This document shows, in pieces, positions 39,316 through 49,574 of a stretch of DNA of 64,000 bases. A program made the position numbers and the translations under genes. The stretch's first letter is position 1. Every line of letters begins with the position of its first letter. Source of the stretch: Pseudomonas putida (GTDB lineage: Bacteria > Pseudomonadota > Gammaproteobacteria > Pseudomonadales > Pseudomonadaceae). Where the stretch lies: the NCBI GenBank assembly GCA_029953615.1, contig CP124529.1, positions 3,968,501 through 4,032,500 on the forward strand, read 5' to 3'. Under the pieces are notes generated by a model. It was given only the letters and a program-made list of their open reading frames with translations, was not told where the DNA came from and did not search any database.

Positions 39316-42300
39316 CTATGCAAGGCTGTCGAGCATTGCCGACAGCTTGTCCAGCACCTCCCGTATCCTGGCCGTCAGGGTAGCGTCGAGCGGCGAGTTG
39401 GCCAGCGCGTCCTCAAGTAAGCAGCACTGCTCGGACAGGGCTCTGGCCTGCACCGCGCCCAGGGCCCCGGCGACGCTGTGCAGGCGCTCGCCAAGACGCC
39501 GATGGTCGCGTTGTACGAGGGCCAGGCGCAACTGCTGCAGGTCCTCGTGCATGGTGCTGATGAACAGCGCGCGCATGCTGGCGGGCACTTGCACAGTGTC
39601 GCCGGTGGCAGGCAGGGGCGAGGTGCCGTGGGTGTCCGCTTGCGCATGGCTGGGCCCATCGGCCAGGACCGGCCGGCACAGACGGAGCAGATGGCTGCGC
39701 AAGGCCTGCAGGCTCAACGGTTTGACCATCCAGGCATTCATGCCCACCTCGAGGCAGCGCTGGCCCTCTTCGCGCAGGGCATTGGCGGTAACGCCGATGA
39801 TCGGCAGACGGGCGTCGTGCTGGCGCAGGGTTCTGGCCAGCTCGTAGCCATTCATCAACGGCATGTTCACATCGGTCAAGACCAGGTCGAACAGGCCTGG
39901 CTGCCAGCGTTGCATGGCCTGTTCGCCGTTGGCCGCGACGACCGTGGTGCAGCCCAGCGCCTCGAGTTGCTCCTGAAGGATCGCCTGGTTGATCGGATTG
40001 TCCTCGGCCACCAGCACATGCAGGCGCAGGGCGGCACGTTGCTGCTGCGCACAATAGTGACTATCGGGCACGCCGCCCTGGCGCACCAGGGCGATGACCT
40101 GGGCGATGGCGCGCACGTCATGCAGGTCTACCCGCCAGCAGCCGTCGATGAATGCGCCGGGGGCCGGGCCGCCGCTGCAAGCGCAGATCCGCTGGCCATG
40201 CCAGCTGGCAGCATCCGGGCAGTCGAGCAGGTCGACCAGCAAGGCCTGGGGGTTGTCCTGCTCCAGGGGGGGAATCGTCAAGGTTGCGGCGATGCCCAGG
40301 CGCTGCAGCCAGTCGACGCCATGCTGGGCAAGTTCCGGTATCGGCGCACGCACGTACACCGGGGTCGGGTCGGGCACCAGGTTCGGGCAGTCGCTCAGCG
40401 CCCCTTCGGCCAGCGGCAGGCTGACGGTGAGCGAGAAGCTGCTGCCCAGGCCCGGCTCGCTGACCACCTTGATCCGGCCGCCCATCATCTCGGCCAGCCA
40501 GCCGCAGATCGGCAGGCCCAGGCCTGCGCCGCTCTCGCTGGAGGCGTCGGCGACCTGGTAGAACAATTCGAACAACCTGGCCTGCTGCGCCTGGGAAATG
40601 CCGATGCCGGTATCGGCAACCTGGAATTGCAGGCTGACCTGGTTGGCGTCGAGCGTCAGCACGCGGGTACGCAGCACCACCCGGCCGGTGTCAGTGAACT
40701 TGATGGCGTTGCTCAGCAGGTTGTTGAGGATCTGGCGGATGCGTATCGGGTCGCCCACCACCTGGGCCGGCAGGCGGGCGTCGTGGCAGGCATACAGCAG
40801 CAAGCCCTTGCGCTCGGCGAAGGCGCGATAGGTGCGCACGGTGTCCTCGAGCAGTTCCAGCGGGCAGAACGTTACCGGCTCGAGCGCCATTTGCCCGGAC
40901 TCGATCTTGGTCACGTCGAGCACGTCGCTGATCAGCTGGAACAGGGTTGCCGAGGAGCGCTGGATGGTGTGCAGGTAGCCTTGTTGGCGAGCATCCAGCT
41001 GCGTCAGGCCGAGCAGCTCGAGGGTGCCCAGCACGCCGTACAGCGGGGTGCGGATCTCGTGGCTCATGGTCGCCAGGAACAGGGTCTTGGCGGTGTTGGC
41101 GGCATCGGCGGCGCGGCGCGCCTCGTCCAGCGCCTGGGCGTCCTCGACGTGGCGGGTTACGTCGTTGAATGCATAAAGGCGCACGTCTTCGCCGTGGTAG
41201 CGGGTCGACACGAAACCCACCTGCAGATGGCGACCTGCGACCTGCAGGTAATGTTCGCCGCTGCTAGCCTCGCCCACCGTCGAGGCGAGGGTGTTGACCA
41301 GTTCCTGGGTGCCCTGCCATTGCTGCGCCCGCTGGTTCTCCAGCAGCACTTCGTGGTCGCCGTTACGCACCACGCACAGGCCGGTCGGGGCGGTATCGAT
41401 GACCACCCGGTTGAAGGCTTCGCTTTCGGCGATGGTTTCATGGGCGGCGCGTGCCGGCAGGATGACCTGACGCTGATACCAGCGGATTGCTACCCGGCCC
41501 AGCCCGATGAGCACCAGGAAGGTGACGGCAATACTGGTCAGCGACCAGAACGCGTAGCGGAAAAAGTGCCGGTAGGTCACGGTGTAGACCGCGCTCCAGC
41601 CGCCGTTGGCCTGTTCGTGGAGACGGAACACGAGGCCCTCGGGTTTGATGTTGAGGCCCTCGTGCACGCCCTCCAGGGTGGCAGGCGTACCGATGAGCAC
41701 TTCGCCGGACGGGGCGATGAGGTTGAAGTGGTCATACACCGTCCAGTCCATGATGCGTTCAAAATCGTCGATCTGCGCCAGGTCCACCAGCGACGCCACT
41801 TGCATGCGCTGGCTGTCGGCGTTGGCCGAGTGCAGGATGACATTGGCATACGCCAGCACGCGCGGCGGGGAGGCCTGGTCCGGCTGTTCGACATAACTGC
41901 GCCAGATGATCCCGCCTCCCGGGCGCCAGTCCTCGGCGCGTGGCTGGCGCGCCATGACCTGGCGGATGACGTCGATGAATGGTTCTTCCTCGGGCTTGCC
42001 GCGCCCACGCCCTGCAGCGGGCACCGTGATGTCGTAACGGGCATCCGGCGAGAACAGGAATACCTGCGGCGAGCGGTAGGGCGAGGCTGACCAGAACATG
42101 CTGTAGAAACTGGCCAGGTTCGCTCCCTGGGTGTAGACCTCCGACACGTCGCCGTCAGCGAAATTGCGCCGGTCGAGCTTGAGGCTGAACGGCATGGAGA
42201 ACGGGAAAACCTCGCCCTTGTAAATGTCCGGCCCTTCTTCGGGCAGTGGCGTCAGCACGGGTTCGAGCGTACGAGGGAAGTCGAGCAGCTGCCCCTGGGC

Positions 42301-42528
42301 GCTGCGTTGTACGAGGGACTGGAGGAAGGTTTCCTGCTCCTGGATATTTTCCATCAGGCGGGCGAAATGGATGCTGACCGTATCGCTGTGTTCATCGACC
42401 AGGCGCTCGATCGACCACAGGCTGAAGCCGGCCAGCAGCAGTGCCAGGCCCAGCAGCACGGTCATGCCTTTGTTCAGGCGCAAAGAGCTGCGGGCCAGGT
42501 TTTCCAGCAGGGCGTTGTAGTGTTTCAT
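39316..42528 (-). CDS. Hybrid sensor histidine kinase with receiver and HPt domains
   Basis: 1070-residue unorthodox kinase of the RocS/RcsC type. TM1 ([18 protein letters not shown], about 20-40), a periplasmic sensor of about 290 residues, TM2 (about 330-350), a PAS-like segment, HisKA with [16 protein letters not shown], HATPase ([28 protein letters not shown]), a receiver ([10 protein letters not shown] ... [13 protein letters not shown]) and a C-terminal HPt ([16 protein letters not shown]). It carries the only HPt seen in the locus, so it may also relay phosphate for the second kinase. It lies 69 bp upstream of the RcsB-like gene. Confidence 0.93.
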   Translation of the reverse strand: MKHYNALLENLARSSLRLNKGMTVLLGLALLLAGFSLWSIERLVDEHSDTVSIHFARLMENIQEQETFLQSLVQRSAQGQLLDFPRTLEPVLTPLPEEGPDIYKGEVFPFSMPFSLKLDRRNFADGDVSEVYTQGANLASFYSMFWSASPYRSPQVFLFSPDARYDITVPAAGRGRGKPEEEPFIDVIRQVMARQPRAEDWRPGGGIIWRSYVEQPDQASPPRVLAYANVILHSANADSQRMQVASLVDLAQIDDFERIMDWTVYDHFNLIAPSGEVLIGTPATLEGVHEGLNIKPEGLVFRLHEQANGGWSAVYTVTYRHFFRYAFWSLTSIAVTFLVLIGLGRVAIRWYQRQVILPARAAHETIAESEAFNRVVIDTAPTGLCVVRNGDHEVLLENQRAQQWQGTQELVNTLASTVGEASSGEHYLQVAGRHLQVGFVSTRYHGEDVRLYAFNDVTRHVEDAQALDEARRAADAANTAKTLFLATMSHEIRTPLYGVLGTLELLGLTQLDARQQGYLHTIQRSSATLFQLISDVLDVTKIESGQMALEPVTFCPLELLEDTVRTYRAFAERKGLLLYACHDARLPAQVVGDPIRIRQILNNLLSNAIKFTDTGRVVLRTRVLTLDANQVSLQFQVADTGIGISQAQQARLFELFYQVADASSESGAGLGLPICGWLAEMMGGRIKVVSEPGLGSSFSLTVSLPLAEGALSDCPNLVPDPTPVYVRAPIPELAQHGVDWLQRLGIAATLTIPPLEQDNPQALLVDLLDCPDAASWHGQRICACSGGPAPGAFIDGCWRVDLHDVRAIAQVIALVRQGGVPDSHYCAQQQRAALRLHVLVAEDNPINQAILQEQLEALGCTTVVAANGEQAMQRWQPGLFDLVLTDVNMPLMNGYELARTLRQHDARLPIIGVTANALREEGQRCLEVGMNAWMVKPLSLQALRSHLLRLCRPVLADGPSHAQADTHGTSPLPATGDTVQVPASMRALFISTMHEDLQQLRLALVQRDHRRLGERLHSVAGALGAVQARALSEQCCLLEDALANSPLDATLTARIREVLDKLSAMLDSLA

Positions 42529-42612
42529 GCAAGGATCCGCAAGGCCGTGGGGGCATCGATAGCCAATGTAGATTACCTTGGATGCCCGGCCGGTGCTGTG
42601 AGTTACAGCGAG

Positions 42613-43806
42613 TCAGTAGGCCGAGGGCGGGCCGTCGCTGTGCAGCAGGCGCTGGAACTGTTCCGCCGACACGGCATGGGAAATCAGAAAGCCCTGTACC
42701 TGGTTGCAATCGACCTTGCGCAGCAGTTCGAGCTCCTCCGGTGTCTCGACCCCTTCGGCCACCACCGTGAGGCCGAGTTTGCGGCCCAGGGCGACGATGC
42801 TGGCCAGGGCCGAGGCCAGGCTCTCGCTTTCATCGCAACGCTGCACCAGCGCGCGGTCGATCTTGAGCTCGGTGAAGGGCGTCGAGACCAGGCTCATGTA
42901 GGAGCTGTAGCCTTTGCCGAAGTCGTCCTGGGACAGGCCGAAACCTTTCATCCGCAGACGGCAGGCGCCCGCGTAGAAGTTGCTCAGCTGTTCGGGAATG
43001 GAGCATTCCATCAACTCGAAGCAGAGCTTGCCGGGCACGCCCTGGTGGTGCAGGACGAACTCCAGCAGGCGGTCGGCCAGGTCATGGCTGTTCAGCAGGT
43101 GGGTCGGCAGGTTGATCGAGACCGGGATGTCATAGCCCCGTTCCCGCCAGCGCGCCTGGGCATCCATGGCTTGCTTGAGCATCACCCACAGCAGCCGTTC
43201 CTCCAGGCCGAAGGCTTTGAGCGCCGGCAGGAAGGTGCCAGGCAAAAGCACCCCTTGCTCCGGATGCATCCAGCGCACCAGCGCCTCGGCTGCGACGATG
43301 CGGCCATTGTGCAAGGACTTCTTGGGTTGGAACCAGGCCTGGAAGGCCCGGTTGTTCAAGGCGTCGACCAGGGTCTGGCGGTCGAATTCGGAGGTGGTCG
43401 CCGTGGCCTGGGCCGGCGCCTGATGGTGCAGCTGCAATTGGTCGATCAGGCTGCGCAGCGCGCTGGGCTCGACGGGCTTGGAGATCAGCCCGAGCACGTC
43501 CACGCCGAGGTTCTTGGCCACTAGGCTGGCCGCCATCAGCATGCGCCGCGAGGCCGCGCTCATGATCGCCAGGCCTGGCTTGTGGCGCAGCCCGGCGAGG
43601 TGCTGGATGAACTGCACACCATCCATGCCGGGCATCAGCAGGTCGGTCAGGACCAGGTCGAAGTCACGCTGGCGCAGGCGCTCCAGGGCTTCCTGACCAT
43701 CCCGGGCCGCTTCCAGGTTGAAGCTGCCGAGTTCGCTGAACAGGTGTTGCAGGTACATATGCTGGAACGGGTGGTCTTCGACAATCAGGATGTTAAAGGA
43801 CTTCAA
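42613..43806 (-). CDS. REC-EAL response regulator, c-di-GMP phosphodiesterase (RocR/PvrR-like)
   Basis: 397 residues. Receiver domain (ILIVEDHPFQHMYLQ, Asp55 in LVLTDLLMPGMDG) followed by an EAL domain (about 145-390). Catalytic residues look complete: EALVRW, SINLPTHLL, ELMEC, DDFGKGYSS, ELKIDRA, VAEGVET and QGFL. It should hydrolyse c-di-GMP under control of the neighbouring kinases. Its start overlaps the end of the second kinase gene by 14 bp, implying coupled translation. RocR and PvrR play this part in P. aeruginosa. Confidence 0.92.
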   Translation of the reverse strand: MKSFNILIVEDHPFQHMYLQHLFSELGSFNLEAARDGQEALERLRQRDFDLVLTDLLMPGMDGVQFIQHLAGLRHKPGLAIMSAASRRMLMAASLVAKNLGVDVLGLISKPVEPSALRSLIDQLQLHHQAPAQATATTSEFDRQTLVDALNNRAFQAWFQPKKSLHNGRIVAAEALVRWMHPEQGVLLPGTFLPALKAFGLEERLLWVMLKQAMDAQARWRERGYDIPVSINLPTHLLNSHDLADRLLEFVLHHQGVPGKLCFELMECSIPEQLSNFYAGACRLRMKGFGLSQDDFGKGYSSYMSLVSTPFTELKIDRALVQRCDESESLASALASIVALGRKLGLTVVAEGVETPEELELLRKVDCNQVQGFLISHAVSAEQFQRLLHSDGPPSAY

Positions 43807-46649
43807 GACGGCTACCTCGATACGGGGCCAGGCAGTTGAACAGGGCTTGCAGGTTGAAAGGCTTGATCAGGCAGCGATCCATGCCGGCGGCCAGGCACAG
43901 TTCTTCCTCGCCGCGCAGGGCATTGGCGGTGGCGCCGACTATGGGCCGGGTGCAACCCAGCCGGCGCAGGGTCCGGGCCAGTTCGTAGCCGTTCATGGCG
44001 GGCATGTTGACGTCGGTCAGCAGCAGGTCGAAATGCTCGCGCTGCCAGGCTTGCAGGGCCTGTTCGCCGTCGCTGGCCAAGGCCACGCTGCAGCCGAGCT
44101 GTTCGAGCTGGTCACGCAGGATCAGCTGGTTGATGACGTTGTCCTCGGCCACCAGCACGTGCAGCCCCAGTGGCTCGGTCGAGGGGGCCGGCACGGCCTG
44201 GTCCCGGGGGCGACGCAGGCCCTGGGCCTGGCCGACGGCCTGGTGCAGGGCCGCCAGGTCGTTGAGGTTGACCTGCCAGTGACCGGCTTCGTGCCGCCCC
44301 TCCCAGCAGTCCTGGGAGCTGGCCAGGATGCGCGGGCCAGACCATTCGGTGACCAGCCAGCGCTCGACATTGCCGGGATGCAGTTCGACCAGCAGTTCGC
44401 CAGCCAAAGCGCTGCCCGGCACCGGTGCGCCGACCTGGGCCCGTGCGCCCCAGCGGCACAGCCAGCCACTGATGGCTTCGGCCAGTTCGTGCACCGGGGA
44501 TACGCACGTAAATGCGTTCGGCCAGCAGGTTGAACGGGGTACCAGCACGGCCAGATGCGACTTCCAGCGGCAGGGTCAGGCTGAAGCTGCTGCCCAGGCC
44601 CAATTCGCTGACCACGCGCAGATGGCCATTCATCAATTGTGTCAGGCGCTGGCAAATCGGTAGCCCGAGCCCGGTGCCGGGGATGGCCTGGGTATAACCT
44701 TCGGTCTGGTAGAAGGGGTCGAAGATGAACGGCTGGTCCTGTTCGGCGATGCCTTTGCCGGTGTCCGAAACCTGCCACAACAGGCAGGACCTTTCGCCGT
44801 CGCGGTTGAGCAACCTGGCCCGCAGCACCACCCGGCCGCAATCGGTGAACTTGACTGCATTGCTCAGCAGGTTGTTAAGGATCTGGCGGATCCGGTTGAC
44901 GTCGCCGATCAGCTGTTCCGGCAGACGCGGGTCCAGGCAGCTGTAGAATTGCAGGCCCTTGCTGGTGGCAGCCGCACTGTAGCCCTGGATCACTTCACGG
45001 ACCAGATTCGGGGCACTGAACTCGCTGAGTTCGAGGGCCAGTTGTCCGGCCTCGATCTTCGACACGTCCAGCACGTCACAGATCAACTGCAGCAAGGTCG
45101 ACGAGGAACCTTCGATGGCCCTCAGGTAATCGCGTTGCTGTACGTCGAGCGTGGTACGCGAGAGCAGTTCCAGGGTGCCCAGTACACCATATAACGGCGT
45201 GCGGATTTCGTGACTCATGGTCGCCAGGAACTGCGTCTTCGCTTCGTTGGCAGCGTCGGCCGCGCGCCGGGCGTCTTCCAACGCGGCCTCGATCTGCTTG
45301 CGGGCGCTGATGTCGCTGAACGCGCACAGCAGCACCTGCTCGCCCTTGTAGCGGGTGGGTGAGCAGCTCAGGTACAGGTGGCGCCCTTCGGCGCTCTCGA
45401 AGTAGTCGCTGCACTGGCCGTCGGGCCGCTCGAAGGCCTGCTCGATCCATTGTCCGCTGCGCAGGCTGCGGGCCTGGTCCTGACCCAGCCACTGCTGGGC
45501 CAGGTGGTTCTCCAGCACCACCTGGCCATCACTGCGACGCAGCACGCACAGGGCGACGGGCGCGGTTTCAATGACGTCACGGCTGAACATCTCGCTTTCC
45601 ACCAGTGCGCGGATGCGTTCGACGGTGGGGGTGAAGAAACGCTGGTCGAAACGCTGGATCAGCACTCGTATCAAGCTGATGCTGAGGATGCAGAGCAGCA
45701 GGGCTCCTAGCAGTTGCTGCCACAGGCCGGCAAGGATGGCGGACAGGTCGATCGCGTAGACCAGTTGCCAGTCCGAGGACATCAATGGCTTGCTGATGAC
45801 CAGGTACTCAGGCAGCAAGCCCTGGCCGGCGAAGCCGAAAAAGTTGTCACCCACGGGCTGGCGCAGCGAACGCTCCAGTGTCGGCCCCGGGCTGTTGGTG
45901 AACACCAGCATGTCGTCAGCGTTGAACATCATGAATTCGCCCGCGCTTGCATCCGCGAGCGCCGGCGCCACTGCCTGGCTGTCGATTTCCAGGCCCAGCC
46001 AGCCCGAATCCGCGTCGCGCTCGTCCAGGCGCAGGAAGATGAACAGGCGCGAGCGGTGCGCGTCTCGGTCGGCCAGCCACAGTTCCTGGGGCGCGGTGGA
46101 TCGTTCGCCTGCAGCACGCAGCTGCTCCAGCAGCGCAGGCGAAGGCGGCGCGGCCTCGGCGTCTGCGTGGTACAGCCAGCGCATCGGGGCCTGGGCTGCC
46201 GTGTCGACGTACAGCAGGTTGACCTGCCTGGCCTGGAGGTAGGCGCACATGCGCCGGGTCAGCCACAGGCTCCAGCGCTTGCCCGGCTGACTGCCCAGTT
46301 CCAGGTGCACTTCTTCGCCTGGGGCCAGGGGCAGCCAGTCCGCGCCCGGTTCCGTCTGGCGCACGGCCGCGAGGCTCAGGCTCTCCAGCAGTGCCTCGCG
46401 GTTGGTGAAGAAAGTGTGCGCCTCGGCGATCGCGCTGCTCATGGCGCCGTGGCGCCGGGCGATGTCGGTGTTGAAGGTGAACGACAGGAAATTGTAGGCC
46501 GCGCCGAGAATGCCGGCCGACAGCACGATCGCCAGCAGCCGAAGCAGGCGGCGCGCTGCCTCGGGGTCGGAGAGGAGGGGGTTGATCTGTTGCAGATAGG
46601 CTTTGAGTCGCATGCGGCGAATGTAGGCAGGCCGCTGGCAACTGGACAT
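43793..46649 (-). pseudogene. Hybrid sensor histidine kinase (PvrS/RocS-like), frameshifted
   Basis: About 950 residues when both frames are joined. TM1 (LLRLLAIVLSAGILGAAY), a periplasmic sensor, TM2 (QLLGALLLCILSISLIRVLI), PAS (DVIETAPVALCVLRRSDGQ), His[18 protein letters not shown], HATPase (NLLSNAVKFTDCG, GTGLGLPI) and a C-terminal receiver (LVAEDNVINQ ... LLLTDVNMPAMNG). One extra C/G in a run of four (44496-44499) shifts the frame between HATPase and receiver; without it the text reads YVRIPVHELAEAISG. No HPt follows the receiver. HisKA and receiver are strikingly similar to those of the other kinase, so they are probably paralogues. Confidence 0.88.
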
Positions 46650-46682
46650 CAGACGATCCTTAAAGGCCGTCTGGCCGTGGGC

Positions 46683-47672
46683 TTACTTGTAATAAAGATC
46701 CACCAGCGCCATGGCTTCGAACGGACCGGGGATGGCCGCCGAGCGCCAGATCAGGTCGGCGCGGAACGCGTTGCGGATCACGCCCGGCGCGGTCAGTTCG
46801 GCCAGCTTGAACCAGCTGTCGAAGGGCACCGGTTGGTTGCTGTCCTGCTGGGTCAGGGCGATGCCAACCGAGCTGTTGTTGCTGGGTACCAGCAGTTTGT
46901 CGATGACACTGGCGCTGCCAACGACCGGGGTGAAGCGAGCATTGACGGTGTAGGGCGTGTCGCAGGACCGCACCAGGTCGAGGCTGAAGTCGGCCGAGCT
47001 GGCGACTTGGCCGACCTGTGCCGAGCTGGCCAGGGCACGGCGGAAATTGACCACCGAAGGCAGGATGGTCAATTCAGGCGAGCAAGGCACGAAGCGGATG
47101 TTGTTCATGCCGGTGACCACATAGTTGAGGTTGCTGTTGGGCTTGGGATTGAGGCCACCTCTGCCGTCCAGCTGGAATACCCGGTATTCGCCGAGCGTGC
47201 TGGCTTGCCCATCGGTTGGCGTTGCGCCGTACTTTTCGATGAACACGGTGAAGTTCAGGGTGAAGCGGGCCTTGTCCCAGCCCGCACAGTTCGCCCAGGT
47301 GCAACCATGAAGCGAGTTGTAGCCCGTGGTGACGGCGCCCGAACTCTGGGTAATGGTCTGCGAGCCGTAGCGAATCCCGACCCGTATGCCCTTGCCGATA
47401 TTGGCCTTGGCCGGGTTTACGTAGAAATAGACGTCTTCCCTTATACCGGTTTCATAGTCGTCGGCGCATATGACCGGAAGCGAGTGTTGCGCCGACTCCC
47501 AGATGATCGTGCCGTCGGGCGCGTCGGCCGGTACCGCCAGTGCGGTGCCCAGTGCCTCCTTGAGTACCGCCTCCTTGGACGGGTCCAGCTTGCAGGACAG
47601 TGCGTAACTGGTGGCGGGGCAGCTGGCGACGATGAATAACAGGCCCAGCAAGTGTTTGCGGATCAGGGTCAT
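46683..47672 (-). CDS. Fimbrial tip adhesin-like subunit
   Basis: 329 residues. Start at 47672 (MTLIRKHLLGLLFIVASCPATSYA signal peptide, CAGGA upstream); a GTG at 47702 overlapping the chaperone stop is the alternative. Its length and Cys pairs (LSCKLDP...VICADD; CTWANCAGW; VPCSPEL...RSCDTPY) suggest a two-domain tip adhesin with a C-terminal pilin domain ending in EAMALVDLYYK, the chaperone-binding strand. Ligand unknown. Confidence 0.82.
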   Translation of the reverse strand: MTLIRKHLLGLLFIVASCPATSYALSCKLDPSKEAVLKEALGTALAVPADAPDGTIIWESAQHSLPVICADDYETGIREDVYFYVNPAKANIGKGIRVGIRYGSQTITQSSGAVTTGYNSLHGCTWANCAGWDKARFTLNFTVFIEKYGATPTDGQASTLGEYRVFQLDGRGGLNPKPNSNLNYVVTGMNNIRFVPCSPELTILPSVVNFRRALASSAQVGQVASSADFSLDLVRSCDTPYTVNARFTPVVGSASVIDKLLVPSNNSSVGIALTQQDSNQPVPFDSWFKLAELTAPGVIRNAFRADLIWRSAAIPGPFEAMALVDLYYK

Positions 47673-47698
47673 GGGGTAGCTATCCTGTAGGGGTGTGT

Positions 47699-48403
47699 TC
47701 ACGGCAGCGCGATGCGGTGGTGCCTCTGCAGGCCGATATCGGTGAGTTCGCTGAACGTCAGGTGGCTCTGCACGGGCAAGGGTGAAGGTGCTTCGAGGGT
47801 GAGCGATTCCCCCGGGCGCAGCAGGATATAGTCCGTTAGCTGTTGCGACTGCCCAGGGTTGTCGAGCCGCAGGTCCACCAGCGAGACATGGAAGGCACTC
47901 GGGTTACGCACTTCGATCTGGCCGGGCTGGGGCGCGCGCCATTGCAGGCCATCGGCTGCCGCACTGGCCGAGCCTGGCAGGCCGGCAGGGCGGTAGAACA
48001 GCTTCAGGCGCTGGCGGATGGCGAACTGCAGGGTGTCGGCCTGTTCGGGTTTACGCGGGATCTCGAGAATGTTCAGCCAGAACAGTGACTCCCTGTCCTC
48101 GGGCAGGCCCTGGCCGGCGTACAGCACCCGCAGCAGCTGCTGGCCGTTGGCGGGTATCAAGGCTAACGGCGGGACAACCGCGAAGGGGGTATCGCGGCCC
48201 TCGTCGGGGCTGCTGACCCAGCTCTGCACGACCGTGTCGAGGCCGCTGCGATTGACCACGTTGATGTTCGCTTCCTTGGCCGAGCCCTGGTAGATCAGGC
48301 GCGTGCCTTCGATCTTGAGCTGGCACCAGGCAGTGGAGGCCAGGCTCATCAGCAGGAGTGCCGCCATGGCCGGGCGCGAGAGGGTATGAAGCAGGCGCGA
48401 CAT
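47699..48403 (-). CDS. Periplasmic fimbrial chaperone, second copy
   Basis: 234 residues with signal peptide (MSRLLHTLSRPAMAALLLMSLASTAWC, start 48403). PapD motifs GTRLIYQGSAKEANINVVNRSG, LRVLYAGQGLPEDRESLFWLNILEIP and FYRPAGLPG. It shares the RESxxWLN core with the first chaperone but is divergent, as expected for a chaperone dedicated to the adhesin encoded directly downstream. First gene of the upstream half of the locus. Confidence 0.92.
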   Translation of the reverse strand: MSRLLHTLSRPAMAALLLMSLASTAWCQLKIEGTRLIYQGSAKEANINVVNRSGLDTVVQSWVSSPDEGRDTPFAVVPPLALIPANGQQLLRVLYAGQGLPEDRESLFWLNILEIPRKPEQADTLQFAIRQRLKLFYRPAGLPGSASAAADGLQWRAPQPGQIEVRNPSAFHVSLVDLRLDNPGQSQQLTDYILLRPGESLTLEAPSPLPVQSHLTFSELTDIGLQRHHRIALP

Positions 48404-48449
48404 GGTCGGGGAAGGGTCTCCGGTGAGGTTGGCTGGGAGGGGCCTGGCT

Positions 48450-48492
48450 ATCCTAGACCGCTGCATCGCCGCCGGCTTTGAGACGTTTCTTA
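48450..48492 (-). promoter_or_regulatory. RcsB-like box and promoter of the chaperone-adhesin-signalling operon
   Basis: Minus-strand box TAAGAAACGTCTCA (48492-48479), then AAGCCG in the -35 position, 17 bp and TAGGAT (48455-48450). It shares 11 of 14 bases and exactly the same spacing with the box before the pilin gene. Confidence 0.6.
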
Positions 48493-48600
48493 AACCGCGC
48501 GTATTTTATTTTGCTGGTTTGTGAACGACCTCACGCGCGCAGCCAGGCCGGCCAACGCTCATCCGATAGGCTCAACCATGGGCATCGGGGAGTGGAAATC

Positions 48601-48945
48601 ATGAGCGGCAAGCGATTCGCAGTGAGTGTGGCTATTTGCCTGGCCCTGGTTGGCCAGGCCCAGGCAGGCGGCGGCGTCGCCTCAGGAGTGCTGCAATTCA
48701 GTGGCAGCATCGTCGAACCATCCTGCACCACCACGGTGGGCAGTGCCGGTTGGCGCATGGATAACTGTCCGGCGCTGGCGCGTGACAGCGTCATTGGCAT
48801 CCAGGCGGTGGATGAACAGGCGCTGCCGGCGCAGGCGGTACGCATTGATCGTGGGCACAGCGTGGACCAGGCCTACAGGCTGGTCGATGAGCACGGCAAG
48901 CCGTTGACCCAAGGCCGTTACGTGGTGGTCGTGACCTCACCTTGA
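48601..48945 (+). CDS. Small type 1 pilin-like protein
   Basis: 114 residues. Start at 48601 (MSGKRFAVSVAICLALVGQAQA, signal peptide). GVLQFSGSIVEPSCTTTVG matches the N-terminal part of type 1 pilins, with a second Cys in MDNCPAL. It ends GRYVVVVTSP, without the usual aromatic chaperone-binding end. Divergent from the chaperone gene over 197 bp. It could be a minor subunit, terminator or periplasmic regulator of assembly. Confidence 0.7.
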   Translation: MSGKRFAVSVAICLALVGQAQAGGGVASGVLQFSGSIVEPSCTTTVGSAGWRMDNCPALARDSVIGIQAVDEQALPAQAVRIDRGHSVDQAYRLVDEHGKPLTQGRYVVVVTSP

Positions 48946-48969
48946 GGGAATGGCGCAGCCAGCCCTGAG

Positions 48970-49150
48970 TCAGCGCTGGCGTAATTGTCGCGGGGTGGCA
49001 TTGAGCAGGCGCCGCATCAGCCGCCGCAGCGCAGTTGCGTCCTGGTAGCCGACCTGCGCCGAGACCGCTTCGACGGAGTAATCGCCAGACTCGAGCAGCG
49101 CCCGGGCCTTGTGCAACTGCACCCGCTGGATCAGCTGCCGGGTGGCGCGC
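48970..49150 (-). pseudogene. AraC-type regulator, 3' remnant
   Basis: The minus strand encodes about 60 residues of an AraC C-terminal HTH (RQLIQRVQLHKARALLES...GYQDATALRRLMRRLL...TPRQLRQR) to a TGA at 48972-48970. The N-terminal domain and first HTH are missing: at about 49150 the sequence changes into a tautomerase gene on the other strand. Confidence 0.75.
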
Positions 49151-49494
49151 TACCGCAGCGCAGCCTGTGCTGGGTGCTCATCGAGCAGGTGCGTGGCGCT
49201 GACTGGCTGTGTGGCGGGGTGAACATGCACGCCCAGGCCATTCCCTGCATCGTCACGGTAAAGGTGCCGACCGGGGTCCTCGATGCACGGATGCGCAAGG
49301 ATTATGTGCAGGGCCTGCACCAGGCCATCGAACACTGCGTGGGGCAGGATGACGGGCGCATGCTGATGACGTCAATACAGCTGGTCGACGTCGCCGATGG
49401 CACCTGGGGCGCCAACGGCAACCTCTGGCATCTTGCCGATTTCACCCGCGCCGCCGGTTACGGCCATCTTCTCGCTCGCGCCCCGCAGCCATGA
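49146..49494 (+). pseudogene. Tautomerase-family protein, 5'-truncated
   Basis: About 115 residues resembling a two-domain tautomerase (4-oxalocrotonate tautomerase superfamily): LCWVLIEQVRGADWLCGG is the end of domain 1, and IPCIVTVKVPTGVLDARMRKDYVQGLHQAIE starts domain 2. The first roughly 30 residues, with the N-terminal catalytic Pro, are absent. The break coincides with the end of the AraC remnant. Confidence 0.6.
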
Positions 49495-49574
49495 GCACCG
49501 CGCCAAGGCGCGGCTGAAACTGCGTACCGCCGGGCCCGACTGGCTGGGCGATCCAGCCAGACTGTACGGCGCTG

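Noticed and set aside
39478..42090. An 870-codon plus-strand open frame over the hybrid kinase
   Set aside because: Antisense shadow; the minus strand encodes clear HisKA, HATPase, receiver and HPt domains.
45714..47639. A 641-codon plus-strand open frame over the second kinase and the adhesin
   Set aside because: Antisense to genes with signal peptides and kinase motifs; no protein features of its own.
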